Assembly: GCA_017515945.1 (NCBI GenBank)
Contig: JAFWDX010000256.1
Coordinates: 1 to 5,644 of the forward strand
Source: Blautia sp.
GTDB lineage: Bacteria; Bacillota; Clostridia; Lachnospirales; Lachnospiraceae
Length of the DNA: 5,644 bases
Direction of reading: 5' to 3'
Below are positions 1-5,644 of this stretch, piece after piece. The stretch's first letter is position 1; the number at the start of each line of letters is the position of its first letter. A program made the position numbers and the translations under genes. The notes below the pieces were generated by a model. The model was not told the DNA's origin. It saw only the letters and a program-made list of their open reading frames with translations, and did not search any database.

Positions 1-1123
1 TGCAGATATAGACATATTTCTGTGCCTGAGACAGGATGCTCAGATATACATTTTCTCCAACCTCATCATTATCCAGCGGAGAATCTCCGAAAGGCTGAAT
101 AAAGCCCTCACCCGGAAAAGGATCCGGATGCCAGGTGTGCGGCCGAAAGCCGTCAATGGAATCATCCGGCGCATCATGGCATACCGTCGTCCACATCTGA
201 AGGAACATCTCCGTCATGTTCCAGACAGCGTCGCCCTTCAAAAGCACGGCCGTGTCCTTCCAGTTTCCGAAACGATGACGACGGTTGATATATTCATCAG
301 CCAGGTTGATACCCCCGGTAAATGCCACATATCCGTCAATGATGCACAGCTTGCGGTGATCGCGGTTGTTATGCACGATGTTGGCGATCAGGCGGAAGGG
401 ATTGAAAACCTCACATCTGATCCCGAATCCGCGCAGCTTTTCATAATACCGGACCGGCAGCGTAGTCATACAGCCGAAGTCGTCATAGATCAGCCGTACA
501 TCGACGCCTTCCTTAACCTTCTGCACCAGAATCTCCAGAATTGTTTCCCACATATATCCTTCATTGATGATAAAATATTCCATGAAAATAAAATGGGAAG
601 CTTTCCGCAGTTCTTCCACGAGGACGGGAAACAGATCATCTCCCAGCCGGAAATATTCGGCTGTGGTATGCTGCCATACCGGCGCTTTTGCCACATTGCG
701 GATATACTGTGACTGGCGGTTGGCGTTTGCGTTGACCCTTTTCAGTCTGTTCCTGGTTTCGGGATCCTCCTCTGTATTCCAGGCGCTCAGTTCAATCGCA
801 TGAGAATATTTTCTCTGAATAATGGAATAACGTTTGGATTCACCGGCCAGGAGATAGACCACAAGTCCGAATACCGGAAGGCCGAGGATCAGTAAAGTCC
901 AGAGCAGCTTGTAGGAGGGATTCATCTCACGATTCAGTACAAGAAAGATAATAAGAATAGACCCGATGCTGATGGCAACGTTAATATAGGCAGAATATGC
1001 AGCAAGACGCATCGCAAGCATTACCGACCAACCCACCTGCAGGACCACGGCGATCACCACATAAATGATCCTGTTGAACAGGAGCTTTGATATAATTTTG
1101 AAGATACGTTTTATTCTGTCCAT
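1..1123 (-). CDS. cls: Cardiolipin synthase, PLD family (N-terminal 374 codons; 3' end outside window)
   Basis: Membrane enzyme expected to join two phosphatidylglycerol molecules into cardiolipin plus glycerol. Read from the ATG at 1123, the frame stays open to the left edge. Hydrophobic segments lie at about residues 17-40, 46-64 and 73-93, the last within the PLDc_N-type region (NREMNPSYKLLW to VVYLLAGES). A first phospholipase D domain follows (about 150-320), with the HKD motif HRKLCIID: H256, K258 and D263, then FTGGINLADEY. Family members are usually about 480-515 aa, so the second PLD domain and second HKD motif lie beyond the window; this is an edge cut, not a truncated gene. The start is supported by AAGG at 1138-1135, 11 bases upstream, a modest site. 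The gene follows rpsU in the same direction, separated by a strong terminator. Other PLD-family phosphatidyltransferases are possible but less likely, given the N-terminal membrane region. Confidence 0.93.
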   Translation of the reverse strand, partial: MDRIKRIFKIISKLLFNRIIYVVIAVVLQVGWSVMLAMRLAAYSAYINVAISIGSILIIFLVLNREMNPSYKLLWTLLILGLPVFGLVVYLLAGESKRYSIIQRKYSHAIELSAWNTEEDPETRNRLKRVNANANRQSQYIRNVAKAPVWQHTTAEYFRLGDDLFPVLVEELRKASHFIFMEYFIINEGYMWETILEILVQKVKEGVDVRLIYDDFGCMTTLPVRYYEKLRGFGIRCEVFNPFRLIANIVHNNRDHRKLCIIDGYVAFTGGINLADEYINRRHRFGNWKDTAVLLKGDAVWNMTEMFLQMWTTVCHDAPDDSIDGFRPHTWHPDPFPGEGFIQPFGDSPLDNDEVGENVYLSILSQAQKYVYIC

Positions 1124-1142
1124 TGTGAGATCAACCTTAAGA

Positions 1143-1175
1143 AAAAATCCCTGACCTAAAAAGTCAGGGATTTTT
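1143..1175 (-). terminator. Intrinsic terminator of rpsU
   Basis: A perfect 13 bp inverted repeat (1143-1155 with 1163-1175) has a 7-base loop and the core TCCCTGAC/GTCAGGGA. On the minus strand the stem ends in a run of six T. It starts 7 bases past the rpsU stop and ends about 19 bases before the cls ATG. The A/T flanks are symmetrical, so it could work in both directions, but no plus-strand gene is seen to need it. Confidence 0.93.
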
Positions 1176-1182
1176 CTGTGCA

Positions 1183-1359
1183 TTAATTATATTTCCGTTT
1201 TCTTGCGGCTTCAGACTTTTTCTTGCGGCGAACGCTTGGTTTTTCGTAGTGCTCTCTCTTACGAATCTCCTGCTGAATGCCCGCTTTTGCACAGCTTCTC
1301 TTGAATCTACGAAGAGCGCTGTCCAAAGTCTCGTTTTCTTTTACGATGACGTTTGACAT
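1183..1359 (-). CDS. rpsU: 30S ribosomal protein bS21
   Basis: A 58-residue small-subunit protein that binds near the platform and the 3' end of 16S rRNA and helps mRNA initiation. The translation begins [20 protein letters not shown] and ends [10 protein letters not shown]. It contains the typical core [20 protein letters not shown], followed by a Lys/Arg-rich tail, and the length is normal for Gram-positive S21. The ATG at 1359 has AGG at 1370-1368, 8 bases upstream, and a stronger GGAGG at 1377-1373, 13 bases upstream. The gene sits between alaS and cls in the same direction but appears to be its own unit, with a near-consensus promoter in front and a strong terminator behind. It is A-rich compared with the flanking genes, as expected of a highly expressed ribosomal gene. 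I see no defect. Confidence 0.96.
   Translation of the reverse strand: MSNVIVKENETLDSALRRFKRSCAKAGIQQEIRKREHYEKPSVRRKKKSEAARKRKYN
1186..1214 (-). promoter_or_regulatory. Possible promoter for cls inside the 3' end of rpsU
   Basis: On the minus strand a perfect TATAAT (1191-1186) forms the last two sense codons of rpsU, Tyr-Asn. A weak -35-like CTGAAG (1214-1209, three of six consensus bases) lies 17 bases upstream. The predicted start near 1179 would put the terminator hairpin at the very 5' end of the cls transcript. The -10 hexamer is also simply coding sequence, so this is a weak call, kept because cls has no other visible promoter. Confidence 0.3.
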
Positions 1360-1372
1360 AGACCCAACCTAA

Positions 1373-1380
1373 CCTCCCTC
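1373..1380 (-). promoter_or_regulatory. Strong but distant Shine-Dalgarno of rpsU
   Basis: GAGGGAGG on the minus strand gives a near-perfect anti-Shine-Dalgarno match, but 13 bases separate it from the ATG at 1359, longer than the usual 5-10. A weaker AGG at 1370-1368 is better spaced. The strong site directly abuts the leader hairpin (1381-1409), so its accessibility could depend on that structure. Confidence 0.6.
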
Positions 1381-1409
1381 CAGTTGTAGATTGTGCGTAA
1401 ATACAACTG
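1381..1409 (-). promoter_or_regulatory. Hairpin in the rpsU 5' leader
   Basis: CAGTTGTA and TACAACTG form a perfect 8 bp inverted repeat with a 13-base loop, located in the predicted rpsU leader (transcript start near 1430). The stem ends exactly where the GAGGGAGG ribosome binding site begins. No T-run follows, so it is not a terminator. It could protect the mRNA end or modulate initiation. I do not recognise a described ribosomal-protein leader family in it. Confidence 0.55.
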
Positions 1410-1436
1410 TTTGGGTATTTGTCCAGCACGAGAGAT

Positions 1437-1466
1437 ATTATATAACAGGTTTCCCTGTTTCGTCAA
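1437..1466 (-). promoter_or_regulatory. Sigma-A-type promoter of rpsU
   Basis: On the minus strand, TTGACG (1466-1461, five of six consensus bases) is followed after 18 bases by a perfect TATAAT (1442-1437), in an A/T-rich gap just past alaS. The predicted start is near 1430, giving a leader of about 70 bases before rpsU. The 18-base spacer is almost entirely filled by a perfect dyad, listed separately. No other strong promoter is seen between alaS and rpsU. Confidence 0.85.
1444..1459. promoter_or_regulatory. 16 bp dyad in the rpsU promoter spacer (possible operator)
   Basis: AACAGG and CCTGTT are perfect inverted 6-base arms around a 4-base centre, lying between the -35 and -10 boxes of the rpsU promoter. 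That placement suits a repressor binding site. On the minus strand the centre reads GAAA, so an alaS read-through RNA could also fold it as a short GNRA-capped hairpin. It is followed by ATATAATAT, not a T-run, so it would be a poor terminator. No regulator is recognised. Confidence 0.45.
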
Positions 1467-1496
1467 CAATTTTTGAGTTTTTTTCTCTGTTTTATT

Positions 1497-4136
1497 TCAC
1501 CCCAGCTGTTTTTCAAGAATTGATTTCACAGCATCAATGGCTTCCTGTGCTTTGGCAGGATTCTTGCCTCCGGCCTGTGCCATTCCCGGGCGTCCGCCGC
1601 CGCCTCCGCCGGCGATCGCAGCCACCTCACGGATGAGATTGCCTGCATGGGCGCCGGCTTTCTGCGCCTGTTCCGTCACCATTGTCAGGAAATTAACCTT
1701 GCCGTCGTTTACAGCTGCCAGCACCACTACGCCTTCGCCGATCTTTTCCTTAAGCCGGTCGCCCAGATCGCGCAGCCCGTTCATATCCACACCGTCCGCC
1801 TTTACAGCCAGGAGCTTCATCCCTTTAACCGTAACGATCTGGTTCTCAACATCCCCTACTGAACCCTGAGCCAGTTTGCTCTTAAGGGATTCATTCTCGC
1901 TCTGGAGTGCTTTAATCTCACTCTGCAGATGGGCAATCCGTTCATTCAGCTCTGCCGGAGAAGTTTTAAGGGTATGGGCGGCCTGAGCCAGGAGCTCCTC
2001 CTCACGATGATAATAAGCAGTCACAGCGGCGCCTGTCAGTGCCTCGATCCTGCGCACTCCCGCGGAAATGCCGGACTCTGAGACGATCTTAAAGAGTCTG
2101 ATCCGTGCCGTATTGTCCACATGTGTCCCGCCGCACAGCTCACGGGAGAAATCGCCCATGGAAACAACGCGGACACTGTCACCGTATTTGTCTCCGAACA
2201 GAGCCATGGCACCGGATTTTTTCGCCTCATCGACACTCATGATGTCCGTATGGACCGGCAGGCCGGCCTCGATCTCCTCATTGACCAGGTTTTCAACCTT
2301 TTGTATCTCTTCCGGCGTCATGGCCTGGAAATGCGAGAAGTCAAATCTCAGTCTGTCCGCCGTCACCAGGGATCCCTTCTGCTCGACATGTGTGCCGAGA
2401 ACCGTGCGCAGTGCCTTCTGCAGCAGATGTGTCGCGCTGTGGTTGCGGCAGATGTCCGCGCGCAGATCCTTTTCGACCTGCAGGGTCACAGTCTCGCCGT
2501 TGCGGAGCATACCTGAAACCATGTGTCCGACATGACCCACCTTGCCTCCGCGCATGGAGATGGTGTCCTCCACGACAAATCTGCCGTTATCCGTATAGAT
2601 CACACCGGTGTCGCCGGTCTGTCCGCCCATGGTGGCATAGAAAGGCGTACGCTCCGTGATGATCGTACCGTTCTGCCCTTCCATCAGCGCGTCAGTCAGC
2701 TCCTCCTCCGTGGTCATGGCTGTGATCACAGAGCTTTCTTCAAGCTTCTCATATCCGTCAAAGGCCGTGGACAGATCCACGGGAAGCTGATCATAAACCG
2801 TGGCGTCCGCACCCATGTAGTTCGTCACTTCGCGGGCCTTGCGGGCCTTCTCACGCTGTTCGTTCATGGCGGCGGTAAAACCGTCCTCATCGATCCCGTA
2901 TCCCTTTTCTTCGAGAATCTCCCTGGTCAGATCCAGCGGGAAACCATATGTGTCATAGAGTCTGAAGGCGTCATTGCCGGAGAGGGTTTTCACTCCTGCA
3001 GCTGCCATGGATTCCTCCATATCCGCCAGGATCCGCAGTCCCTGATCGATCGTCTTGTCGAACTGCTTCTCTTCATTTGTCAGCACATTAAAGATGAAGT
3101 CTTTCTTATCTGCCAGCTCGGGATATCCGGCCTTGGATCCCTCGATCACCTCTTCGGACAGGCGGGCCAGGAACGCACCCTGGATACCGAGGAGTCTCCC
3201 GTGACGGGCAGCTCTGCGGATCAGGCGGCGGAGCACATATCCTCTGCCCTCGTTTGTCGGCATGATGCCGTCAGAGATCATAAACGTGGCTGAACGGATG
3301 TGGTCCGTGATCAGGCGGATCGACACGTCATCCTTGTACACCTTGCCGTACTCCTTGCCGGCCACCTCACAGACCAGAGAACGCAGGGAGCGGATCGTAT
3401 CCACATCAAAGATCGAATCGACGTCCTGCACCACGACAGCCAGACGCTCAAGCCCCATGCCCGTGTCGATATTTTTCTGCTTCAGTTCTGTATAGTGCCC
3501 TTCACCGTCATTCTCAAACTGGGTGAAAACATCGTTCCACACCTCGATATAACGGTCACAGTCACAGCCGACGGTACATCCGGGCTTGCCGCAGCCATAT
3601 TTCTCGCCTCTGTCATAATAGATCTCAGAACAGGGGCCGCAGGGTCCTGCGCCATGCTCCCAGAAGTTGTCTTCTTTTCCAAAACGGAAGATCTTTTCCG
3701 CGGGAATGCCGATTTCTTTATTCCAGATGTCAAAGGCTTCGTCGTCATCCAGGTAAACAGAAGGATAAAGACGCTCCGGATCCAGGCCTACAACCTGTGT
3801 AAGGAATTCCCAGGACCAGGTAAGGGCTTCTCTTTTGAAATAATCACCAAAGGAGAAATTACCGAGCATTTCAAAAAAAGTACCGTGGCGGGCGGTTTTT
3901 CCCACGTTTTCGATATCGCCGGTACGGATACATTTCTGACAGGTGGCCACTCTTTTACGCGGCGGGATCTCTGCGCCGGTAAAGTAAGGCTTGAGTGGAG
4001 CCATACCGGCATTGATCAGCAGCAGGCTCTTATCGCCCTGTGGCACCAGTGAAAAGCTCTTCATAACGAGATGGCCCTTGCTCTCCATAAAATCCAGGAA
4101 CATCTGACGAAGCTCGTTGACACCGTATTGTTTCAT
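1497..4136 (-). CDS. alaS: Alanyl-tRNA synthetase
   Basis: Cytoplasmic class II synthetase that charges tRNA-Ala and removes mischarged Ser or Gly. At 879 aa it is full length. The catalytic core spans about 1-240: motif 1 region with INAGMAPLKPYF (41-52), motif 2 RVATCQKCIRTGDIENVG through HGTFFEMLGNFSFG (62-97), and motif 3 GMGLERLA (226-233). The tRNA-binding middle domain covers about 240-460. The editing domain (about 465-700) keeps the zinc-site motifs HSATH (H566, H570) and CGGTH (C668, H672). A short coiled coil (about 725-757) leads to the C-Ala domain with its six-glycine run (843-848) and GMAQAGGKNP. A cysteine-rich insert (C166, C169, C182, C187, C191, C193) resembles that of clostridial AlaRS. 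The ATG at 4136 is set by GGAGG 10 bases upstream. The gene is 7 bases behind tyrS and probably cotranscribed with it; no clear terminator follows. Confidence 0.98.
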   Translation of the reverse strand: MKQYGVNELRQMFLDFMESKGHLVMKSFSLVPQGDKSLLLINAGMAPLKPYFTGAEIPPRKRVATCQKCIRTGDIENVGKTARHGTFFEMLGNFSFGDYFKREALTWSWEFLTQVVGLDPERLYPSVYLDDDEAFDIWNKEIGIPAEKIFRFGKEDNFWEHGAGPCGPCSEIYYDRGEKYGCGKPGCTVGCDCDRYIEVWNDVFTQFENDGEGHYTELKQKNIDTGMGLERLAVVVQDVDSIFDVDTIRSLRSLVCEVAGKEYGKVYKDDVSIRLITDHIRSATFMISDGIMPTNEGRGYVLRRLIRRAARHGRLLGIQGAFLARLSEEVIEGSKAGYPELADKKDFIFNVLTNEEKQFDKTIDQGLRILADMEESMAAAGVKTLSGNDAFRLYDTYGFPLDLTREILEEKGYGIDEDGFTAAMNEQREKARKAREVTNYMGADATVYDQLPVDLSTAFDGYEKLEESSVITAMTTEEELTDALMEGQNGTIITERTPFYATMGGQTGDTGVIYTDNGRFVVEDTISMRGGKVGHVGHMVSGMLRNGETVTLQVEKDLRADICRNHSATHLLQKALRTVLGTHVEQKGSLVTADRLRFDFSHFQAMTPEEIQKVENLVNEEIEAGLPVHTDIMSVDEAKKSGAMALFGDKYGDSVRVVSMGDFSRELCGGTHVDNTARIRLFKIVSESGISAGVRRIEALTGAAVTAYYHREEELLAQAAHTLKTSPAELNERIAHLQSEIKALQSENESLKSKLAQGSVGDVENQIVTVKGMKLLAVKADGVDMNGLRDLGDRLKEKIGEGVVVLAAVNDGKVNFLTMVTEQAQKAGAHAGNLIREVAAIAGGGGGGRPGMAQAGGKNPAKAQEAIDAVKSILEKQLG

Positions 4137-4143
4137 TTTTCAG

Positions 4144-5388
4144 TTACCTCCAGACAATCTTGTTGTATTTCTTTTTACCGCGGCGAAGGACGACTCCGTC
4201 CCCTTTCAGCTTTTCTCCGGCCACCGCGTATCTGAAATCAGTGATCTTTTCTCCGTCCAGTGTCACACCGCCCTGCTCCACAGCCCTGCGGCCTTCGGAC
4301 CTCGTCGGTACCAGAGCGGATTTGACAAGCAGCGTCACGATATCTACAGTTCCGTCTGCTCCCAGATCGGATTCACTCACCTCTGTCGTAGGCATGTCGG
4401 CGCTGTCCGCCCCGCCCGCAAAGAGCGCTTTCGCGCTGGCCTGGGCCTTGTCAGCCTCTTCCTTTCCATGTACCAGCTCGGTCAGGTGATAGGCCAGGAT
4501 CTCCTTGGCCTTGTTCAGCTCGCTGCCCTCCCAGCTCTCCATGGCTTTGATCTCTTCCACCGGGATGAAGGTGAGCAGATACAGACACTTGATCACATCC
4601 GCGTCGCCGACATTCCTCCAGTACTGATAAAAGTCATAGGGGCTTGTCTTGTCCGGGTCGAGCCATACCGCGCCGGACACGGTCTTGCCCATCTTTTTGC
4701 CTTCAGAATTGAGAAGGAGGGTGATGGTCATGGCCTGCGCATCCGCTTCCTCCTCGCTCTTGCCCAGGATCCTGCGGATCAGCTCGCGTCCGCCCAGCAT
4801 GTTGCTCCACTGGTCATCTCCGCCGAACTGCAGATTGCAGCCGTATTTTTTGTAGAGCATATAGAAGTCATAGCTCTGCATGATCATGTAATTGAATTCC
4901 AGGAAGGTAAGGCCTTTTTCCCAGCGCTGCTTATAGCATTCCGCTGCCAGCATACGGTTGACGGTAAAATGCGCGCCGACCTCTCTGAGCAGCTCCACAT
5001 AATTCAGGTTCAGCAGCCAGTCTGCATTGTTGACCATCATCGCTTTGCCTTCGGAAAAATCGATGAAACGGCTCATCTGCTTTTTAAAGCATTCGATATT
5101 GTGCGCGATGGTCTCCTTTGTCATCATGGTCCGCATATCTGTTTTACCGGAGGGATCACCGATCATGCCGGTGCCGCCGCCCAACAGCGCGATCGGCCTG
5201 TTTCCGGCCATCTGCAGACGCTTCATCAGACACAGAGCCATAAAATGCCCTACATGCAGACTGTCTGCCGTCGGATCGAAACCGATATAAAAAGTAGCCT
5301 GACCGCTGTTGATCAGGTTTTTCACCTTTTCCTCATCCGTCACCTGGGCGATGAGCCCACGTGCCTTCAGTTCTTCCCAGACTGTCAT
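4144..5388 (-). CDS. tyrS: Tyrosyl-tRNA synthetase
   Basis: Cytoplasmic class I synthetase that charges tRNA-Tyr, 414 aa from the chosen start, normal for bacterial TyrRS. The Rossmann catalytic domain includes [15 protein letters not shown] (34-48), with the HIGH-type motif HVGH at 45-48. The tyrosine-pocket region QSYDFYML has Q171 and D174, and the KMSKS-type loop is KMGKT (232-236). The C-terminal S4-like RNA-binding domain (about 350-414) contains [16 protein letters not shown]. Two ATGs lie close together, at 5394 and 5388. AAGGAG at 5403-5398 is 9 bases from 5388 but only 3 from 5394, so 5388 is chosen. The reading frame also extends to an ATG at 5433, which falls in the upstream repeat and has no good binding site. 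It is the first visible gene of a tyrS-alaS pair; no T-box antiterminator is seen upstream. Confidence 0.97.
   Translation of the reverse strand: MTVWEELKARGLIAQVTDEEKVKNLINSGQATFYIGFDPTADSLHVGHFMALCLMKRLQMAGNRPIALLGGGTGMIGDPSGKTDMRTMMTKETIAHNIECFKKQMSRFIDFSEGKAMMVNNADWLLNLNYVELLREVGAHFTVNRMLAAECYKQRWEKGLTFLEFNYMIMQSYDFYMLYKKYGCNLQFGGDDQWSNMLGGRELIRRILGKSEEEADAQAMTITLLLNSEGKKMGKTVSGAVWLDPDKTSPYDFYQYWRNVGDADVIKCLYLLTFIPVEEIKAMESWEGSELNKAKEILAYHLTELVHGKEEADKAQASAKALFAGGADSADMPTTEVSESDLGADGTVDIVTLLVKSALVPTRSEGRRAVEQGGVTLDGEKITDFRYAVAGEKLKGDGVVLRRGKKKYNKIVWR
4147..4151 (-). promoter_or_regulatory. alaS Shine-Dalgarno inside the end of tyrS
   Basis: GGAGG is formed by the last codons of tyrS (TGG AGG, then stop TAA) and lies 10 bases before the alaS ATG at 4136. 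Ribosomes finishing tyrS would cover or expose this site, so translational coupling of the two synthetases is likely. This is inferred from position only. Confidence 0.8.
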
Positions 5389-5397
5389 CGTCATATA

Positions 5398-5403
5398 CTC
5401 CTT
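5398..5403 (-). promoter_or_regulatory. tyrS Shine-Dalgarno that decides the start
   Basis: AAGGAG on the minus strand lies 9 bases before the ATG at 5388 and 3 bases before the ATG at 5394. The spacing favours 5388 and argues against the longer frame from 5433. Confidence 0.85.
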
Positions 5404-5418
5404 ATTATAAAAATATCG

Positions 5419-5504
5419 GTAACTGTTCAACATTTTTTCTCACGCACCTGCCAAGGCACGCCTGTATTGTCGCAGTAAATGCGAGATGTTGAATTAACAG
5501 TTAC
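5419..5504 (-). repeat. Long imperfect inverted repeat before tyrS
   Basis: Outer arms GTAACTGTT (5419-5427) and AACAGTTAC (5496-5504) pair over 9 bp. Inside a 4-base bulge, CAACAT (5428-5433) pairs with ATGTTG (5486-5491) over 6 more. A further short CTC/GCA match follows after a T-rich bulge. The interior holds smaller inverted repeats (TGCCAAGGCA; TCGCA/TGCGA). As minus-strand RNA it would fold into a long bulged hairpin ending about 15 bases before the tyrS ribosome binding site. No T-run follows, so it is not a simple terminator. It may be an intergenic repeat element or a structured leader; the sequence alone does not decide. Confidence 0.6.
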
Positions 5505-5538
5505 GTAACTGTTCAGTCACAAGCTCCTTCACAGTTAC
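5505..5538. repeat. Second, adjoining inverted repeat with the same arm word
   Basis: GTAACTGT (5505-5512) and ACAGTTAC (5531-5538) form a perfect 8 bp inverted repeat around 18 bases. It directly abuts the 5419-5504 structure, and the junction forms an 18 bp palindrome, AACAGTTACGTAACTGTT (5496-5513). The same word therefore occurs four times in alternating orientation, and the folds are mutually exclusive in RNA. Confidence 0.6.
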
Positions 5539-5610
5539 GAGGCCACACCGAAGGCGTCCCTTGGGAGGCGCAGGCTCCTGTCGTCGCATTGAAAGTGCGC
5601 CTGGCCTTGG

Positions 5611-5644
5611 CTGTTCAACTTTGATCTTACGCACCTCGCAGTAA
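5611..5644. repeat. Degenerate second copy of the tyrS-proximal repeat, cut by the edge
   Basis: CTGTTCAAC followed by a T-rich tract, ACGCACCT and CGCAGTAA matches, in order, the stretch beginning at 5423, where CTGTTCAAC, a T-rich tract, ACGCACCT (5442-5449) and CGCAGTAA (5471-5478) also occur. The proximal copy has 21 extra bases (5450-5470) before CGCAGTAA. The window ends inside this copy, so more may follow outside. Confidence 0.5.

Larger units (their letters stand above)
5389..5644. other. Gene-free upstream region of tyrS
   Basis: About 256 bases with no recognisable gene. It contains the repeats listed separately and a further 7 bp inverted repeat, AGGCGCA (5566-5572) with TGCGCCT (5596-5602). 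A minus-strand frame without stops runs from the edge (5643) to a TAA at 5496-5494, 49 codons. Its peptide is not recognisable and it overlaps the repeats. No T-box antiterminator bulge and no convincing tyrS promoter are visible; a TATAAT at 5410-5405 sits too close to the Shine-Dalgarno to serve. Confidence 0.5.

Noticed and set aside
128..712. 194-codon plus-strand frame at the left end
   Set aside because: It is antisense to the cardiolipin synthase reading, which carries the HKD motif and membrane segments.
1440..1496. Intrinsic terminator for alaS
   Set aside because: The only hairpin is the 6 bp promoter dyad, which is not followed by a T-run; the A-rich stretch before it has no stable stem.
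1585..1614. GC-rich near-triplet repeat in alaS
   Set aside because: It encodes the conserved glycine run of the AlaRS C-terminal domain (six Gly then Arg) and needs no special explanation.
2523..4052. Long plus-strand frames (256 and 250 codons) opposite alaS
   Set aside because: They are antisense shadows of a complete AlaRS; two different frames are involved and neither has a good ribosome binding site or family features.
5389..5433. N-terminal extension of tyrS from the ATG at 5433
   Set aside because: The extra residues fall in the repeat region, no ribosome binding site precedes that ATG, and AAGGAG is ideally spaced for 5388.
5405..5435. TTGAAC plus TATAAT as a tyrS promoter
   Set aside because: The spacer is only about 15 bases, and transcription would begin within the Shine-Dalgarno, leaving no usable leader.
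4117..5478. 453-codon plus-strand open frame opposite tyrS
   Set aside because: It lies antisense to a full-length TyrRS with all motifs, its product matches nothing recognisable, and long antisense frames are common opposite such genes.

Overview
The window looks like ordinary chromosomal housekeeping DNA from a low-to-mid G+C Gram-positive bacterium (Bacillota, class Clostridia, probably Lachnospiraceae or close kin). The grounds are the family flavour of the four proteins: an AlaRS with the clostridial cysteine-rich insert, a 58-residue S21, a multi-pass PLD-type cardiolipin synthase, and strong AAGGAG/GGAGG ribosome binding sites. This placement is inference from sequence style, not from a search. 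All genes lie on the minus strand, so the window reads right to left.

Right edge to 5389: about 256 bases upstream of tyrS with no convincing gene. They hold four alternating copies of an 8-9 bp word (GTAACTGTT/AACAGTTAC), which form two back-to-back inverted repeats, plus a second degenerate copy of part of the first repeat near the edge. This looks like an intergenic repeat element or a structured leader. It shows no T-box antiterminator, which is the usual control of tyrS in this phylum.

5388 to 1497: tyrS (tyrosyl-tRNA synthetase, 414 aa) and alaS (alanyl-tRNA synthetase, 879 aa) are separated by 7 bases. The alaS Shine-Dalgarno overlaps the tyrS Arg-stop end, so they form a tight, probably translationally coupled, operon supplying two charged tRNAs.

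1496 to 1143: a strong sigma-A-type promoter with a perfect 16 bp dyad in its spacer, a leader hairpin just ahead of the ribosome binding site, rpsU (ribosomal protein bS21, 58 aa), and a 13-bp-stem intrinsic terminator.

1123 to 1: the first 374 codons of a cardiolipin synthase gene (cls) that runs off the left edge. Its start lies only about 20 bases past the rpsU terminator, so it depends on read-through or on a promoter overlapping the end of rpsU.

I found no clear new defence, mobile or biosynthetic system. The points most worth a second look are the repeat structure before tyrS and the dyad and hairpin controlling rpsU.
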